Positions 53,824-63,548 are shown, counted from the stretch's first letter. The stretch: 64,000 nucleotides of DNA from Pirellulaceae bacterium (GCA_022448315.1 JAKVCA010000021.1:1-64000), one strand, 5' to 3'. A program made the numbers and translations. The notes: a model not told the origin generated them from the letters alone.

Positions 53824-55311
53824 ATGTTTGTCACTTCACTCCGAGAGCGACTCCTTATCCTCTGTCTTGTTTGTTTGTGTATGCCTGCAGGGCTACAGGC
53901 TCAAACCGAGACGCCAACGGAAAAGGATTACTACACGATTGAGTCCGTCCCCACACCGGAAGGTGTCGTTTTGGAAGTCGGCGACTTTGAGTTCCTGCCT
54001 GATGGGCAAATGGCGGCTTCGTCGCGTCGCGGAGACATCTATCTTTTTCAGGACCCTCTTAATGAGGATCCCAGCAAGGTCACCTCGAAGTTGTACATGG
54101 GCGGTCTTCATGAGGTGCTCGGGCTTGCTTGGAAAGATGGCTGGCTTTATGCGACACAGCGTGGTGAAGTCAGTCGTCTCAAGGACGAGAATGGGGATGG
54201 CCAAGCTGACATTGTTGAAACGGTGTCTGACGGTTGGGAAATTGACGGCGATTACCACGAGTACGCTTTCGGCTCCCGCTTCGACGACGATGGAAACATC
54301 TGGGTTGTGCTTTGTCTTACCGGTTCATTCTCGAGTAACAACAAGTATCGCGGTTGGTGCCTACGCATTGGCGAAGACGGAACAACCATCCCGACATGCA
54401 GCGGTATCCGTTCCCCGGGTGGGATCGGCATGAATGCCAAAGGGGACGTTTTCTATACCGACAATCAAGGGCCTTGGAATGGGACTTGCAGCTTGAAGTT
54501 CTTGAAGCCGGGATCGTTCCAAGGGCATCCAGGTGGAAACCGTTGGTACGAAACGACGGATGCCATCGGCGAAAAGCCTCAAGATCCCGTGAGTGGAAGT
54601 CGTATCATGACCGAGGCCGACAAGATTTCGGTCTATGAGCCTCCTGCCATCCTTTTCCCCTACCGCAAGATGGGGCAATCGGCGAGCGGCATCACTTGCG
54701 ACACAACCGGCGGCCAGTTTGGTCCTTACGAAGGGCAGCTTTTTGTCGGCGATCAAACTTTCAGCACCGTGATGCGGGTATGCCTCGAGAAAATCGATGG
54801 ACACTATCAAGGCGCATGCATCCCGTTCCTCGAAGGATTTGGCTCTGGAACTTTAGCCGTCGAATTTGCGGATGATGGTTCGCTCTTTGTGGGCGGAACC
54901 AATCGTGGCTGGGGTTCGAGAGGCACCAAACCTTTCGCATTGGAACGTGTTCGATGGAATGGGAAAGTCCCTTTCGAAATTCTCACCATGAGCGCGAAAC
55001 CTGATGGTTTTGAACTGACGTTCACGGAACCTGTCGACCCTGGAACCGCGACCGACATCACCAACTACACGCTTCCGACGTACACCTACATCTTTCAGTC
55101 CAGCTATGGCAGCCCGGAAGTCGATCATGTCGACAGCCTCGTCAAGCGAGCAACCGTCAGCCAAGATGGCAAAACGGTCCGCCTGTATGTCGACAAGCTT
55201 CATCGGGGGCACGTGCACGAGCTGCATTTGGATGGTCTGAAGTCTCAAAAAGGCTTACCACTGCTACATCCGGTCGCCTATTACACGCTCAATTACATCC
55301 CGGAAAATTAA
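53824..55311 (+). CDS. Secreted beta-propeller dehydrogenase-like protein
   Basis: 495 residues from ATG 53824 (AGGGA upstream); a TTG at 53788 is the longer reading. A signal peptide (1-24) is followed by a six-bladed propeller with motifs such as [33 protein letters not shown] and [23 protein letters not shown], as in PQQ-type glucose/sorbosone dehydrogenases and NHL proteins of planctomycetes. No haem or PQQ site can be confirmed. The C-terminal 100 residues form a separate beta domain with [13 protein letters not shown]. Immediately after the PA14 cytochrome, it is a plausible electron donor to it. Confidence 0.82.
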   Translation: MFVTSLRERLLILCLVCLCMPAGLQAQTETPTEKDYYTIESVPTPEGVVLEVGDFEFLPDGQMAASSRRGDIYLFQDPLNEDPSKVTSKLYMGGLHEVLGLAWKDGWLYATQRGEVSRLKDENGDGQADIVETVSDGWEIDGDYHEYAFGSRFDDDGNIWVVLCLTGSFSSNNKYRGWCLRIGEDGTTIPTCSGIRSPGGIGMNAKGDVFYTDNQGPWNGTCSLKFLKPGSFQGHPGGNRWYETTDAIGEKPQDPVSGSRIMTEADKISVYEPPAILFPYRKMGQSASGITCDTTGGQFGPYEGQLFVGDQTFSTVMRVCLEKIDGHYQGACIPFLEGFGSGTLAVEFADDGSLFVGGTNRGWGSRGTKPFALERVRWNGKVPFEILTMSAKPDGFELTFTEPVDPGTATDITNYTLPTYTYIFQSSYGSPEVDHVDSLVKRATVSQDGKTVRLYVDKLHRGHVHELHLDGLKSQKGLPLLHPVAYYTLNYIPEN

Positions 55312-55780
55312 GCCTGCAAACCGCGCTCGTTATGGCTCTTTTTGAACTCGAGTCAACCGAACATCGTCTCAGAGTCGGCCGAGCAATATCCGGTCGGACT
55401 TCGGTCCGATCCGGCGCCCGAAACCAAGCTTTCGAGTCCGTATGGCAGATAGCCGACTTGTTGCTGAAGACGCCCTAAATGACGACGGGCCACCGGACCG
55501 CCATTCGGATCATCCGCACCACGCCACCTCAGAACACGCCACCTCAGAACACGCCCTTTTAACGCGAGGGATTTCGCCCCCAAGTGGCGTGGTTCCGACC
55601 ACACAACGAGCGAGATAGTGGTTCGCGCGACTCTGTAAAACAAATGTGAAACCGGTAAAACAAGGGTGAAACGCTCCCGTTGGTCGTTCATCCCTTCAAC
55701 GCCCTTCGGTATTCTCATCGCGACGGAGACGCACTCGTTCGGTCCACTGGATCAAATGAGTTGACGGGGCGAAAATTCCG
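55312..55780. other. Intergenic region with two short tandem duplications
   Basis: It contains a 15-bp unit, acgccacctcagaac, in two full copies plus a partial third (55521-55555). There is also a 20-bp unit duplicated imperfectly (55635-55654 and 55655-55674, 16 of 20 identical). No gene is supported, although an open minus-strand frame crosses the first repeat. Confidence 0.5.
55521..55555. repeat. 15-bp tandem repeat, 2.3 copies
   Basis: Perfect repeat of acgccacctcagaac in non-coding sequence between the propeller gene and the desaturase gene. Confidence 0.9.
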
Positions 55781-56836
55781 ATGCTCCAGCTTTCCTGTTC
55801 TCAACCCGGTAACACTGTCATTTTTAGATATAAGCGAGTCAGTTCCGTGAGCCAACTATTGTCGCATCCAGAGGCCGAAGCGAATGAAAATGAATCTTAT
55901 GCTGCGTCACCAGCTCCTGAAGAGATGTTGGAACCGCCCTTCCACCAGAAGCTGACCATGATTTCGGCCATTGTCTTCCCGTTCATCGGGTTGATCATCG
56001 CGGTCGCAACAGCATGGCAATTCGGCTGGATGGGATGGTCCTACGTTGCCATGTTGATCGGCGGCTGGATGCTGACCGGGCTCGGCATCACCGTCGGTTT
56101 CCACCGACTGATGTCCCACCGCGCCTTTGAGACACCGAGGATCGTACGAGCTTTCTGGATGACGTTGGGGGCGATGAGTGTTGAGGGTTCTCCAGTCGTG
56201 TGGTCGGCCGTCCATCGTCGGCATCACGCCTACAGCGATAAGCATGGAGATCCCCACTCACCTCACTTGTCCGGTGATAGTTGGTGGGGCAAGGCGAAAG
56301 GTTTGGTCCATGCCCAATTCGGTTGGCTGGTATTTGATGGGCGTTGGAGTGAGCCAGAACTTGACAAGTACGTGCCTGACCTGATGAAAGACCCTTGGAT
56401 GCTGCTGGCTCACCGACACTACGGGTGGTTTGTGTTCGCGAGCCTTCTGATACCCGCTGGTTTGGGCTGGCTGATTGGCGGGACGCTTTTCAGTGCCTGG
56501 CTGGGTTTTCTTTGGGGGGGACTGGTTCGAGTCTTCGTCACGCACCACATCACTTGGAGCATCAACTCAATCTGTCACGTCTTTGGGCACAGAACCTACG
56601 ACGCCGGTGATCACTCCACCAATAACGCGATATGCGGAATCCTGGGTCTCGGAGAAGGCTGGCACAACAATCATCACGCCTTCCCGAACTCAGCGAGGCA
56701 TGGACTTCAATGGTGGCAATTCGACATGAGCTGGATCGTCATTCGTGCCATGCAATCGTTCGGACTGGCTTGGAATGTCAAGCTTCCGTCAAAACGCCAT
56801 CTGGCCTCGAAACGTCTCGTTCAATCCTCTTCGTAG
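55781..56836 (+). CDS. Acyl-CoA/acyl-lipid desaturase
   Basis: 351 residues with the three histidine boxes of membrane di-iron desaturases: HRLMSH, HRRHH and HNNHH (in GEGWHNNHHAF). About four transmembrane segments flank them. It introduces a double bond, probably delta-9, into membrane fatty acids. The first 50 residues are non-conserved; a GTG at about 55847 could be the real start. It is convergent with the TrhO-RluA gene. Confidence 0.93.
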   Translation: MLQLSCSQPGNTVIFRYKRVSSVSQLLSHPEAEANENESYAASPAPEEMLEPPFHQKLTMISAIVFPFIGLIIAVATAWQFGWMGWSYVAMLIGGWMLTGLGITVGFHRLMSHRAFETPRIVRAFWMTLGAMSVEGSPVVWSAVHRRHHAYSDKHGDPHSPHLSGDSWWGKAKGLVHAQFGWLVFDGRWSEPELDKYVPDLMKDPWMLLAHRHYGWFVFASLLIPAGLGWLIGGTLFSAWLGFLWGGLVRVFVTHHITWSINSICHVFGHRTYDAGDHSTNNAICGILGLGEGWHNNHHAFPNSARHGLQWWQFDMSWIVIRAMQSFGLAWNVKLPSKRHLASKRLVQSSS

Positions 56837-56925
56837 CGTTCCGCATCGAGTAGGGTTGCAGTCGGCATACGTCACCACGTTCGTGATGGGCTATCGGTTC
56901 GACAATTGCTGATCCGATTCATCGA

Positions 56926-58728
56926 TCAAAGGGTCGCCCACGACGGCATTGGGGCGACGAATTCCATCCTTTGTTCTGTCGTCGGGTGAGCGAACGCCAA
57001 TTTCCAAGCATGCAAGCCGAGCGTCTCGTGAACCGTTGCCGGATCGGCTGCGTCGCGTACCCTCTTCTCGTTCTTGTAAATGGGGTCACCCATGACTGGA
57101 AGGCCTAGCGCCCAGGCATGGAGGCGGATTTGATTCGTCCGGCCGGTGATCGGATAGGCTTCCAAAATTGCAGATCCGTCCTCCAATCGCCGTATCACTT
57201 TAAAGCGGGTTTCCGCCGGTAGACCTTTGGGATCTGGCTGACGAACCCCGTCCACCGGATCTTTGGAGATCGCAACGTCGCAGAAGAACTCTTCCTTTTC
57301 GGGTTGAACTTGAGTTCTGACCAGGTAGGTCTTTTCAAACCCACCGCCTTCAATTGTGCGTTGAAGTTCCGCTGCCGCCTTACGATGACGGGCCAAAATC
57401 ATGACACCCGTGGTGGAAGCATCGAGACGATGGACGAGTCGTGTTCGCTGCGGGTGATAAATCTTGTCCAAAAGATAGGTCAATGTGTTGCGGCAAAATC
57501 TGCCACCCGGGTGAGCCGGAAGCGGTGCCGATTTGTTGACGACAATCCAATTCTCATCTTCGTACAGGAAAGATAGATCGGTTCCGACCGGCGGTTCGAT
57601 GTGGGCAGGTTGGTGATGGACAAGGATGTCGCCGGTCCGCACAAGGTCGTTGCAATACACGACCTCTCCCCGTCGCCGTAATTGCCCTGCATCAATGACG
57701 CTCTGCCACTCGGCCGCACTCAAATGCGTTTTGACCGCTTCAAGAAATTGAGCGATGCTCAGACCACTGAACCGTTCCGAAACACGCAAGGGTCGCTCAT
57801 GCTCATACGGAAGAGCGCCGGGAAGTTCGACGGTCAATTCAGCCCAAGCTTTCTGGCGCGCTTTCAGAGTTTCGTTGAGCTGTTCCGTATCATTCTTATA
57901 GCAGTGTCTGCAGGAAACCTCTGGAATGTACCGTTCATCTTGGGTGTCTTCAGGTGTCAGTACCGCCTGACAAGCAAAGCAGAGCGATTTGTCCGTGGGT
58001 TCGAGCGTCGGATCGACTGAGACACGTTGATCAAAGACAAAACACTCGCCATCGTAGTACTCGCCTCCGACCTCCTCAAAGTACTTGAGGATTCCGCCAT
58101 CCAGCTGATAGACCTGCTCGAACCCCATTTTCTCCAATAGAGGAGCCGCCTTTTCACATCGGATACCCCCCGTACAGAACGTTACCACCGGTTGCTGTTT
58201 CCACTCGTCAGGCAACTGCTCTACTGCCTCGGGAAAGTCGCGGAAGTGATTCACACCAACGGGTGCCGCGCCACGAAAGGTCCCGACCTCAATTTCATAA
58301 TCATTCCTAACGTCCAATAATTTGAGTGGACGCCCTTCCTGCAGCCATGATTGAAGCTCCGTCGCGGAAATCCGTGGAGATGTATATTTCGAAGGGGATA
58401 TGCCGTCGACACCAAAGGCGATAATCTCCGTTTTCAGTTTGACAAGGAATCGTCGAAAGGGCTGGTGCGGAGTCCAACTTTCCTTGATTTCGAGACCCTC
58501 AAATCGAGCGTCTATGGCAAGGTCATCTAATAGCTGCCGAAGCGGTTCCGGCTCCCCTGCGAGGAACATGTTGATACCTTCTGGACTCAGCAGGATGGAG
58601 CCTTTGAGTTTCAATTGCCCGCCCTTCGCCCGAAGCTTCTCGCGAAGTTCAGCGAGGTCTTCAATCTCGACGAATTTATACGCGGCGATGTTGAGAATAC
58701 GTTTTGATTCGTTCACGGCCGATCCCAA
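56926..58728 (-). CDS. TrhO-RluA fusion: tRNA U34 hydroxylase plus pseudouridine synthase
   Basis: 600 residues. The N-terminal half is TrhO (YceA/rhodanese type): residues 1-110 form the acylphosphatase-like domain, the rhodanese domain follows with active Cys185 in VTFCTGGIRCEKA, then a zinc-binding pair C250-x-x-C253 and C273-x-x-C276. TrhO makes 5-hydroxyuridine at tRNA position 34. The C-terminal half is an RluA-type pseudouridine synthase with an S4-like domain (about 315-372) and the catalytic Asp436 in HRLDASTTG (433-441), then ITGRTNQIRLH. Both parts look intact. The start is TTG 58728 or GTG 58716. The two activities are normally separate proteins. Confidence 0.9.
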   Translation of the reverse strand: MGSAVNESKRILNIAAYKFVEIEDLAELREKLRAKGGQLKLKGSILLSPEGINMFLAGEPEPLRQLLDDLAIDARFEGLEIKESWTPHQPFRRFLVKLKTEIIAFGVDGISPSKYTSPRISATELQSWLQEGRPLKLLDVRNDYEIEVGTFRGAAPVGVNHFRDFPEAVEQLPDEWKQQPVVTFCTGGIRCEKAAPLLEKMGFEQVYQLDGGILKYFEEVGGEYYDGECFVFDQRVSVDPTLEPTDKSLCFACQAVLTPEDTQDERYIPEVSCRHCYKNDTEQLNETLKARQKAWAELTVELPGALPYEHERPLRVSERFSGLSIAQFLEAVKTHLSAAEWQSVIDAGQLRRRGEVVYCNDLVRTGDILVHHQPAHIEPPVGTDLSFLYEDENWIVVNKSAPLPAHPGGRFCRNTLTYLLDKIYHPQRTRLVHRLDASTTGVMILARHRKAAAELQRTIEGGGFEKTYLVRTQVQPEKEEFFCDVAISKDPVDGVRQPDPKGLPAETRFKVIRRLEDGSAILEAYPITGRTNQIRLHAWALGLPVMGDPIYKNEKRVRDAADPATVHETLGLHAWKLAFAHPTTEQRMEFVAPMPSWATL

Positions 58729-58834
58729 TCTTCAAATGACAAGATTGCTGCCATTATCTCCGACCTGACTCGATCTTAAAGGGGCCGTATCCGAACCGTC
58801 CCCCCGTTTCCCCCTGAAGCTTCGAGCCCATAGA

Positions 58835-59809
58835 ATGAAGTTTTACCACCACTTCACAAAAAGACTTCCGGCAATGCTCCCGTACCTGCGACTCTTCCGC
58901 ATCTCCAATATTTTCACGGTCATCGCCGATACCACGGCCGCGTTCCTTCTGGTGCATGGCAGTTTGAGTCCTGCGGGCGGTTGGCTCAGCCTTATGGTCG
59001 CCTCCTGCCTCATCTACACGGCCGGAATGATCCTTAACGATGTTTTTGATCTCGAGGTCGACCAACAACAACGGCCTGAACGCCCCCTACCCTCAGGAGC
59101 CATCCCGGTCACCACCGCGAAACGACTGGGTTTTGGTTTTTTGGGTCTCGGCGTCCTTGTTGCGACCTTGGCTGGATTCTTGTTAACCCCAGAGGGTAAT
59201 GGTCTTAGCACTCTATGCTGGGCCGTTTTGTTGGCCCTCGCCGTTGTGGGTTACGATGCGGGTCTGAAGCGAACGCAAGCGGGCCCCATCGCCATGGGTT
59301 CCTGCCGCACCTTCAATTTTCTCATGGCGATGAGCTTGGCGGGCGGAGGCGGAATATGGGATTTCGATAGTGCGAGCTGGTGCGTTGCTCTGGGAATCGG
59401 AATTTATGTCGCAGGAATCACCTGGTTTGCACGAACCGAAGCAACCACAAGCGGCGTCGGCCAACTCCTTTTTGGCCTGAGCGTCATGATATTAGGCCTC
59501 CTGATTCTGGGAAGTATGACCTACGTGGATCCGGATTTTTCCGCCAGTCTTTCCAGTGATCAGCTCTGGTACTGGCCGGGACTGATCACATTGATCGGCA
59601 TTACGGTTTGCCGCCGCTGCGTCCTCGCGATTGTTGACCCCAAGCCCCGTCTCGTTCAAACCGCCGTGAAACAAAGCCTGCTATCTCTGATCGTCTTCGA
59701 CTCCTGCATCGTTCTTTTTGCCCTCCCCTCGCAGCCGTTCTACTCGATCTTCATGATCGCCTTGCTGATTCCCACCCTTTGGCTGGGCCGGTGGATACGA
59801 TCAACGTAG
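58835..59809 (+). CDS. UbiA prenyltransferase family protein (EboC-like)
   Basis: 324 residues with about eight transmembrane helices and the aspartate-rich motif NDVFDLEVDQQQRPERP, which binds prenyl diphosphate via Mg2+. The second motif is weaker (YDAGLKRTQAGPIAMG). The start MLPYLRLFRISNIFTVIAD resembles EboC-type members of the family. It joins an isoprenoid to an acceptor in the membrane. The TIM-barrel gene 57 bases downstream on the same strand recalls the ebo locus, in which a UbiA protein and a TIM-barrel protein are adjacent; the other ebo genes are absent. ATG 58835, although 58874 is possible. Confidence 0.8.
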   Translation: MKFYHHFTKRLPAMLPYLRLFRISNIFTVIADTTAAFLLVHGSLSPAGGWLSLMVASCLIYTAGMILNDVFDLEVDQQQRPERPLPSGAIPVTTAKRLGFGFLGLGVLVATLAGFLLTPEGNGLSTLCWAVLLALAVVGYDAGLKRTQAGPIAMGSCRTFNFLMAMSLAGGGGIWDFDSASWCVALGIGIYVAGITWFARTEATTSGVGQLLFGLSVMILGLLILGSMTYVDPDFSASLSSDQLWYWPGLITLIGITVCRRCVLAIVDPKPRLVQTAVKQSLLSLIVFDSCIVLFALPSQPFYSIFMIALLIPTLWLGRWIRST

Positions 59810-59866
59810 CCATAAACATCTTCTCTCACACCAAGTGACCCTTGAGATCCAGCGGTCCTTCGATCC

Positions 59867-60700
59867 ATGAAATTGGGATACAACACCAACGGCTTCGCCC
59901 ATCATGCACCAATGGATGCGATCGGCGTCTTATCAGAAATTGGCTACCAGAGCATCGCATTGACGGTAGATCACCTCGTATTAAGTCCCGACAGCCCGAA
60001 TCGGGAACGGGACCTTCAACAGATGAAAGACGCGTTACGCGATCATCAGATGGGTTGCGTGATCGAAACAGGGGCCCGGTTTCTTCTGAACGCCAGACAC
60101 AAACATGAACCTACCCTGGTCACGGCGAATCTTGCTGAACGCAAAAAGAGGATCGATTTTTATTTTTACTGCATTGATCTGGCGGCCGAACTCAAGGCAG
60201 ATTGTGTCTCGATTTGGTCGGGAATCTTGCATCAGCCGACGGATGATGAGACAGCACTTGCCCGCCTGGCTGAGGGTTTGCAAGTGATCCTGAAGAGGGC
60301 GGCGGAACAGAACGTGGTTATCGGTTTTGAGCCTGAGCCAGGCATGTACGTGGAGTCCATGAACCACTTTGATCGAATGCTTCAATGGATCCAGCATCCC
60401 AATCTGGGATTAACGCTGGATATTGGACACCTGTACTGCCTCGGCGAGGTCCCCGTAGCCGACTACATCCAACGTTGGGGGGAGATGTTGGTGAATGTCC
60501 ACCTCCAAGACATGAAGGCTGGGATCCATGAGCATCTGATGTTTGGCGAAGGCGAAATGGATTTTGCACCCGTGATCGATGCGATTTCCAAGACAGGCTA
60601 CCGGGGCGGCGTCCACGTTGAACTCAGCCGGCACAGCCATGCCGCAGTCGTCTCAGCACAAAAGGCCTTCAATTTTCTGAAGCCACTCTGGCCTTCATGA
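59867..60700 (+). CDS. TIM-barrel sugar phosphate isomerase/epimerase-like protein
   Basis: 277 residues of the AP endonuclease 2/xylose-isomerase-like fold: LGYNTNGFAHHAPMDAI at the start, the glutamate in VIGFEPEPGMY, LTLDIGHLYC, and the C-terminal HVELSRHSH, which provide the divalent metal ligands. Specific activity unknown. It follows the UbiA gene by 57 bases and is likely cotranscribed. It could be EboE-like, but it is shorter than the EboE proteins I recall. Confidence 0.8.
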   Translation: MKLGYNTNGFAHHAPMDAIGVLSEIGYQSIALTVDHLVLSPDSPNRERDLQQMKDALRDHQMGCVIETGARFLLNARHKHEPTLVTANLAERKKRIDFYFYCIDLAAELKADCVSIWSGILHQPTDDETALARLAEGLQVILKRAAEQNVVIGFEPEPGMYVESMNHFDRMLQWIQHPNLGLTLDIGHLYCLGEVPVADYIQRWGEMLVNVHLQDMKAGIHEHLMFGEGEMDFAPVIDAISKTGYRGGVHVELSRHSHAAVVSAQKAFNFLKPLWPS

Positions 60701-60765
60701 ACACACCGTTCAGGACCAGGTACCTTGCGATGAGCGCCCCTAAGATCGTACGTGCGAGGCTGGCT

Positions 60766-60981
60766 TTACGCCTCTTCCCGGGCGTCGCTTGGCCCCTCAA
60801 AGTCTTCCTGCCCCTCAACCGGCAGGCCATATCCTTCATCCAGCCATCGCCCAAGATCGATTTTCTGGCAACGGTCAGAACAAAACGGCATGGTCGTGTG
60901 ATCAGACGGGAGAAACTTTTTACTGCATACGGGACAAGTGATTGGCAAAAGGCCAGATTTAAGATTTTTGTCAGCAATCAT
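60766..60981 (-). CDS. yacG: DNA gyrase inhibitor YacG
   Basis: 71 residues. The zinc ligands are in ITCPVCSKKF and PFCSDRCQKIDLGRWL (C-x2-C ... C-x3-C), the YacG signature, followed by DEGYGLPVE. YacG binds gyrase B and inhibits its activity. ATG 60981. It ends 65 bases from the TIM-barrel gene (convergent) and is the last gene of the chaperone-side cluster read from the right. Confidence 0.93.
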   Translation of the reverse strand: MIADKNLKSGLLPITCPVCSKKFLPSDHTTMPFCSDRCQKIDLGRWLDEGYGLPVEGQEDFEGPSDAREEA

Positions 60982-61177
60982 ATCTATACAACCTCCGCCT
61001 GAACGTCACGGCAAGTCTTTTGGTCACAGTCAAAAGTCAATCTTGAAGTCAAAACGGGATTCTTGCCTCGAAATACGGGCTCGTCGTCCGAACTCGTCCC
61101 GTCCCCGCTTCATGTCGGTTGGCTCAAAATGTGCCACGCACGACACTTGAAATACGGGATGTCTCGCACCTCTGTAC

Positions 61178-61486
61178 TCAGGAGCCAGGTTTGGATTTTG
61201 GCTTTGGCTTGGTTTTCTTTTTGGCGGCTTTCGAATCCTTCTTTTCAGCAGACTTGGTCTCAGCACTCTTTTTGTCTGCGGCAGCCGCTTTTTTGTATGA
61301 GTCGCTTCGGTAGTCCGTTTGGTAGAACCCGGAGCCCTTAAAGACAATAGCAGCCCCAGTCCCGAAAAGTCGACGGAGTTTCTTCTTCCCACACTTGGGA
61401 CATTTCACGAGCACATCGGCGCTTATGCTTTGAAATTCTTCGAATGTATGACCGCACGCATCACATTCATAATCATAAGTCGGCAT
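61178..61486 (-). CDS. FmdB-type zinc-ribbon protein
   Basis: 102 residues from ATG 61486 (MPTYDYECDACGH), matching the family start; the frame can be read to 61522. Zinc ligands are C-x2-C in YECDACGH and VKCPKCGKKK. The middle GTGAAIVFKGSGFYQTDYR is typical. The C-terminus is a lysine-rich, alanine-rich tail (about 70-102), likely disordered and possibly nucleic-acid binding. Function of the family is not established. It lies 55 bases downstream of grpE. Confidence 0.9.
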   Translation of the reverse strand: MPTYDYECDACGHTFEEFQSISADVLVKCPKCGKKKLRRLFGTGAAIVFKGSGFYQTDYRSDSYKKAAAADKKSAETKSAEKKDSKAAKKKTKPKPKSKPGS

Positions 61487-61540
61487 AAAAATTCTCTTTG
61501 GCGGGATGAGGGACTGCAGCAACCGTCGAAGATCACCGCG

Positions 61541-62140
61541 TTATTCGGCGGTTTCCGGCCCCGTGGAAACGAAAACTTGAGCAGGGCGAATCACGCGATC
61601 ATGCAGTCGATATCCGCTGCGAACTTCGCGACTCACCGTATTGGCATCGTATTCCTCGCTTGATTCCATTTGGATGGCTTCGTGCTGATTCGGATCGAAA
61701 GGATGACCAACCGACTCGATCGCATAAATCTGGTGGTTGTTCAGTGCGTTGATCAGTTGGTCCGCAACCATCTTCACCCCCTCAGCCAACCCCGAAGCCG
61801 CGTCGTTGTCCGCGGCGGCGTTCAATGCGAGATTGAGATTGTCGAGCACCATGAGCAGATCACGAGCCAGCGGAAGTTGCGCATATTTCAAACTATCATC
61901 GAGTTCACGCCGCGCCCGTTTGCGGAAGTTATCTAGCTCGGCTTGAATCCTCAGGACTTTCTCATTCGCTTCGATCAAGGCGTCCGTGGTCACCACTGGC
62001 TCGAAGTTTTCTTCCGTATTCGAATCGACATCGACATTGGCATTATCAGCCGCTTCAGCCAAACCGTCCGCCTCGACCGAAGTCGTTTCCTCTTCAGGTT
62101 CTTGGTAATCCATCTCATCATTCATGACATTATCACCCAT
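61541..62140 (-). CDS. grpE: Nucleotide exchange factor GrpE
   Basis: 199 residues. An acidic N-terminus leads to a long coiled coil (NEKVLRIQAELDNFRKRARRELDD) and the C-terminal beta domain with the conserved EGVKMVADQLINALNNH and PFDPNQHEAI. It releases ADP from DnaK. ATG 62140, or 62125. It is 90 bases downstream of dnaJ on the same strand. Confidence 0.95.
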   Translation of the reverse strand: MGDNVMNDEMDYQEPEEETTSVEADGLAEAADNANVDVDSNTEENFEPVVTTDALIEANEKVLRIQAELDNFRKRARRELDDSLKYAQLPLARDLLMVLDNLNLALNAAADNDAASGLAEGVKMVADQLINALNNHQIYAIESVGHPFDPNQHEAIQMESSEEYDANTVSREVRSGYRLHDRVIRPAQVFVSTGPETAE

Positions 62141-62230
62141 GCACTATTGGCTCGTGAAACAATTGTTGATTCCATCCTTTCGAACTGCAACTCCGCCGTC
62201 CCCAAGAGGTTGGCAAATCCAGTTGAAGCT

Positions 62231-63367
62231 TCAATCCGCCTCTTCTGTCTCGGGCGGTGAAAAATAGTCTTTGATCTTTTCAAGAAAGGACTTTCGATGG
62301 GGGGAGACATGCGTTTGCTCAAGTTCCGCAAGTTCCCGTAAAAGCTCTTCCTGTCTCGGTTCCAGTTTTTTAGGTGTTTCGATGAAAACCTCGACGAGGA
62401 GGTCACCAACACGTCCCGTTTGTGGATCAGGAACTCCTCCACCACGAATACGAAAAACGTCACCACTCTGCGTGCCAGGCTCAAGATTCATATCATGGGG
62501 ACCTTTAAGCGTAGGGACTTCAATGTCCGCACCCAAAGCCGCCTGAGGATAGGAAATCGGGAAACGGATCAAAAGATGTTCCCCTTCTCGCCTGAAGATC
62601 TTGTGAGGTTGAACGCGAACGAAGCAGTAGCAGTCTCCAGCAGGACCCCCGTTGGGACTCGGCTCCCCCTCACCCCGAATCCGGACCCGCATGCCATCGT
62701 CTACGCCAGCGGGAATGCTGACATTCAACGTCACAGGTTCACGAACCTGACCGGTCCCTCTACAGTCCTGACAGGGATCAGAAATGACACTGCCAGAACC
62801 TTGGCAATACGAACAGGTCGATTGCATTCGGAGGATTCCCGCAGACTGCAAAATCTGGCCACTGCCACCGCACTGACGACAGGTTTCAGGCTTGGAGCCT
62901 GCCTTCGCCCCGCTCCCGTCGCAGGTCTCACACAGACGGCTTCGGTCTAATCGGATCGACTTTTCGATCCCGGAGGCAGCCTCTTCGAGCGTCAGCACAA
63001 CATCCACCCGAACATCGGCACCTCGGCTCACCCGGCGTCCACGCCTTGCTCCAAAAATATCACCAAAGACCCCGCCACCAAACATCTCACCAAACGCTTC
63101 GAAGATGTCGTCGGCGGATGCAAACTGCTGACCAGCTCCCTCGACACCTGCATGTCCGTATTGGTCGTAACGTGTGCGTTTATCACGATCACTCAGGACT
63201 TCGTAGGCCTCGGAAGCTTCTTTGAACTTCGCTGTCGCTTCCTCATCGCCCGGATGGCGGTCAGGATGGTATTTCGTCGCAAGTTTTCGATAAGCGGAGC
63301 TGATTTCTCGATCCGAGGCAGTTCGCTCGATTCCGAGGACTTCGTAATAGTCCCGCCTGTTGGCCAT
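62231..63367 (-). CDS. dnaJ: Chaperone DnaJ
   Basis: 378 residues of class A DnaJ. The J domain includes HPD in YHPDRHPGD; a short G/F region follows. The zinc domain has four repeats: CETCDGSG, CRQCGGSG, CSYCQGSG and CQDCRGTG. The C-terminal domains hold VSIPAGVDDGMRVRIRGEG. It delivers clients to DnaK and stimulates its ATPase. It is followed by grpE. No CIRCE element is visible in the 181 bases upstream. Confidence 0.97.
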   Translation of the reverse strand: MANRRDYYEVLGIERTASDREISSAYRKLATKYHPDRHPGDEEATAKFKEASEAYEVLSDRDKRTRYDQYGHAGVEGAGQQFASADDIFEAFGEMFGGGVFGDIFGARRGRRVSRGADVRVDVVLTLEEAASGIEKSIRLDRSRLCETCDGSGAKAGSKPETCRQCGGSGQILQSAGILRMQSTCSYCQGSGSVISDPCQDCRGTGQVREPVTLNVSIPAGVDDGMRVRIRGEGEPSPNGGPAGDCYCFVRVQPHKIFRREGEHLLIRFPISYPQAALGADIEVPTLKGPHDMNLEPGTQSGDVFRIRGGGVPDPQTGRVGDLLVEVFIETPKKLEPRQEELLRELAELEQTHVSPHRKSFLEKIKDYFSPPETEEAD

Positions 63368-63472
63368 GTTGGAGACGCTCCAGCGGTGGTGATTTGGAGA
63401 GAGATCGAAATGGCCTGGATGGCCTGTGAAGGCAAATTCGAATGCAACCCGATCTGTGAGGTCCCGTTTTGG

Positions 63473-63508
63473 AAAAACGGGTCACCTCCATGACAGAGGT
63501 GACCCGTT
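63473..63508 (-). terminator. Rho-independent terminator of groEL
   Basis: A perfect 13-bp stem aacgggtcacctc (63476-63488) / gaggtgacccgtt (63496-63508) with a 7-base loop. On the minus strand it is followed by a T-run (complement of 63473-63477). It lies about 40 bases beyond the groEL stop and separates groEL from dnaJ. Confidence 0.95.
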
Positions 63509-63548
63509 ATCATTCAAAATCGGATTGGACGCGAGCAGGTCAATCAAA

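Noticed and set aside
63368-63548. CIRCE operator upstream of dnaJ
   Set aside because: No TTAGCACTC-N9-GAGTGCTAA match is present; the only strong inverted repeat is the groEL terminator.
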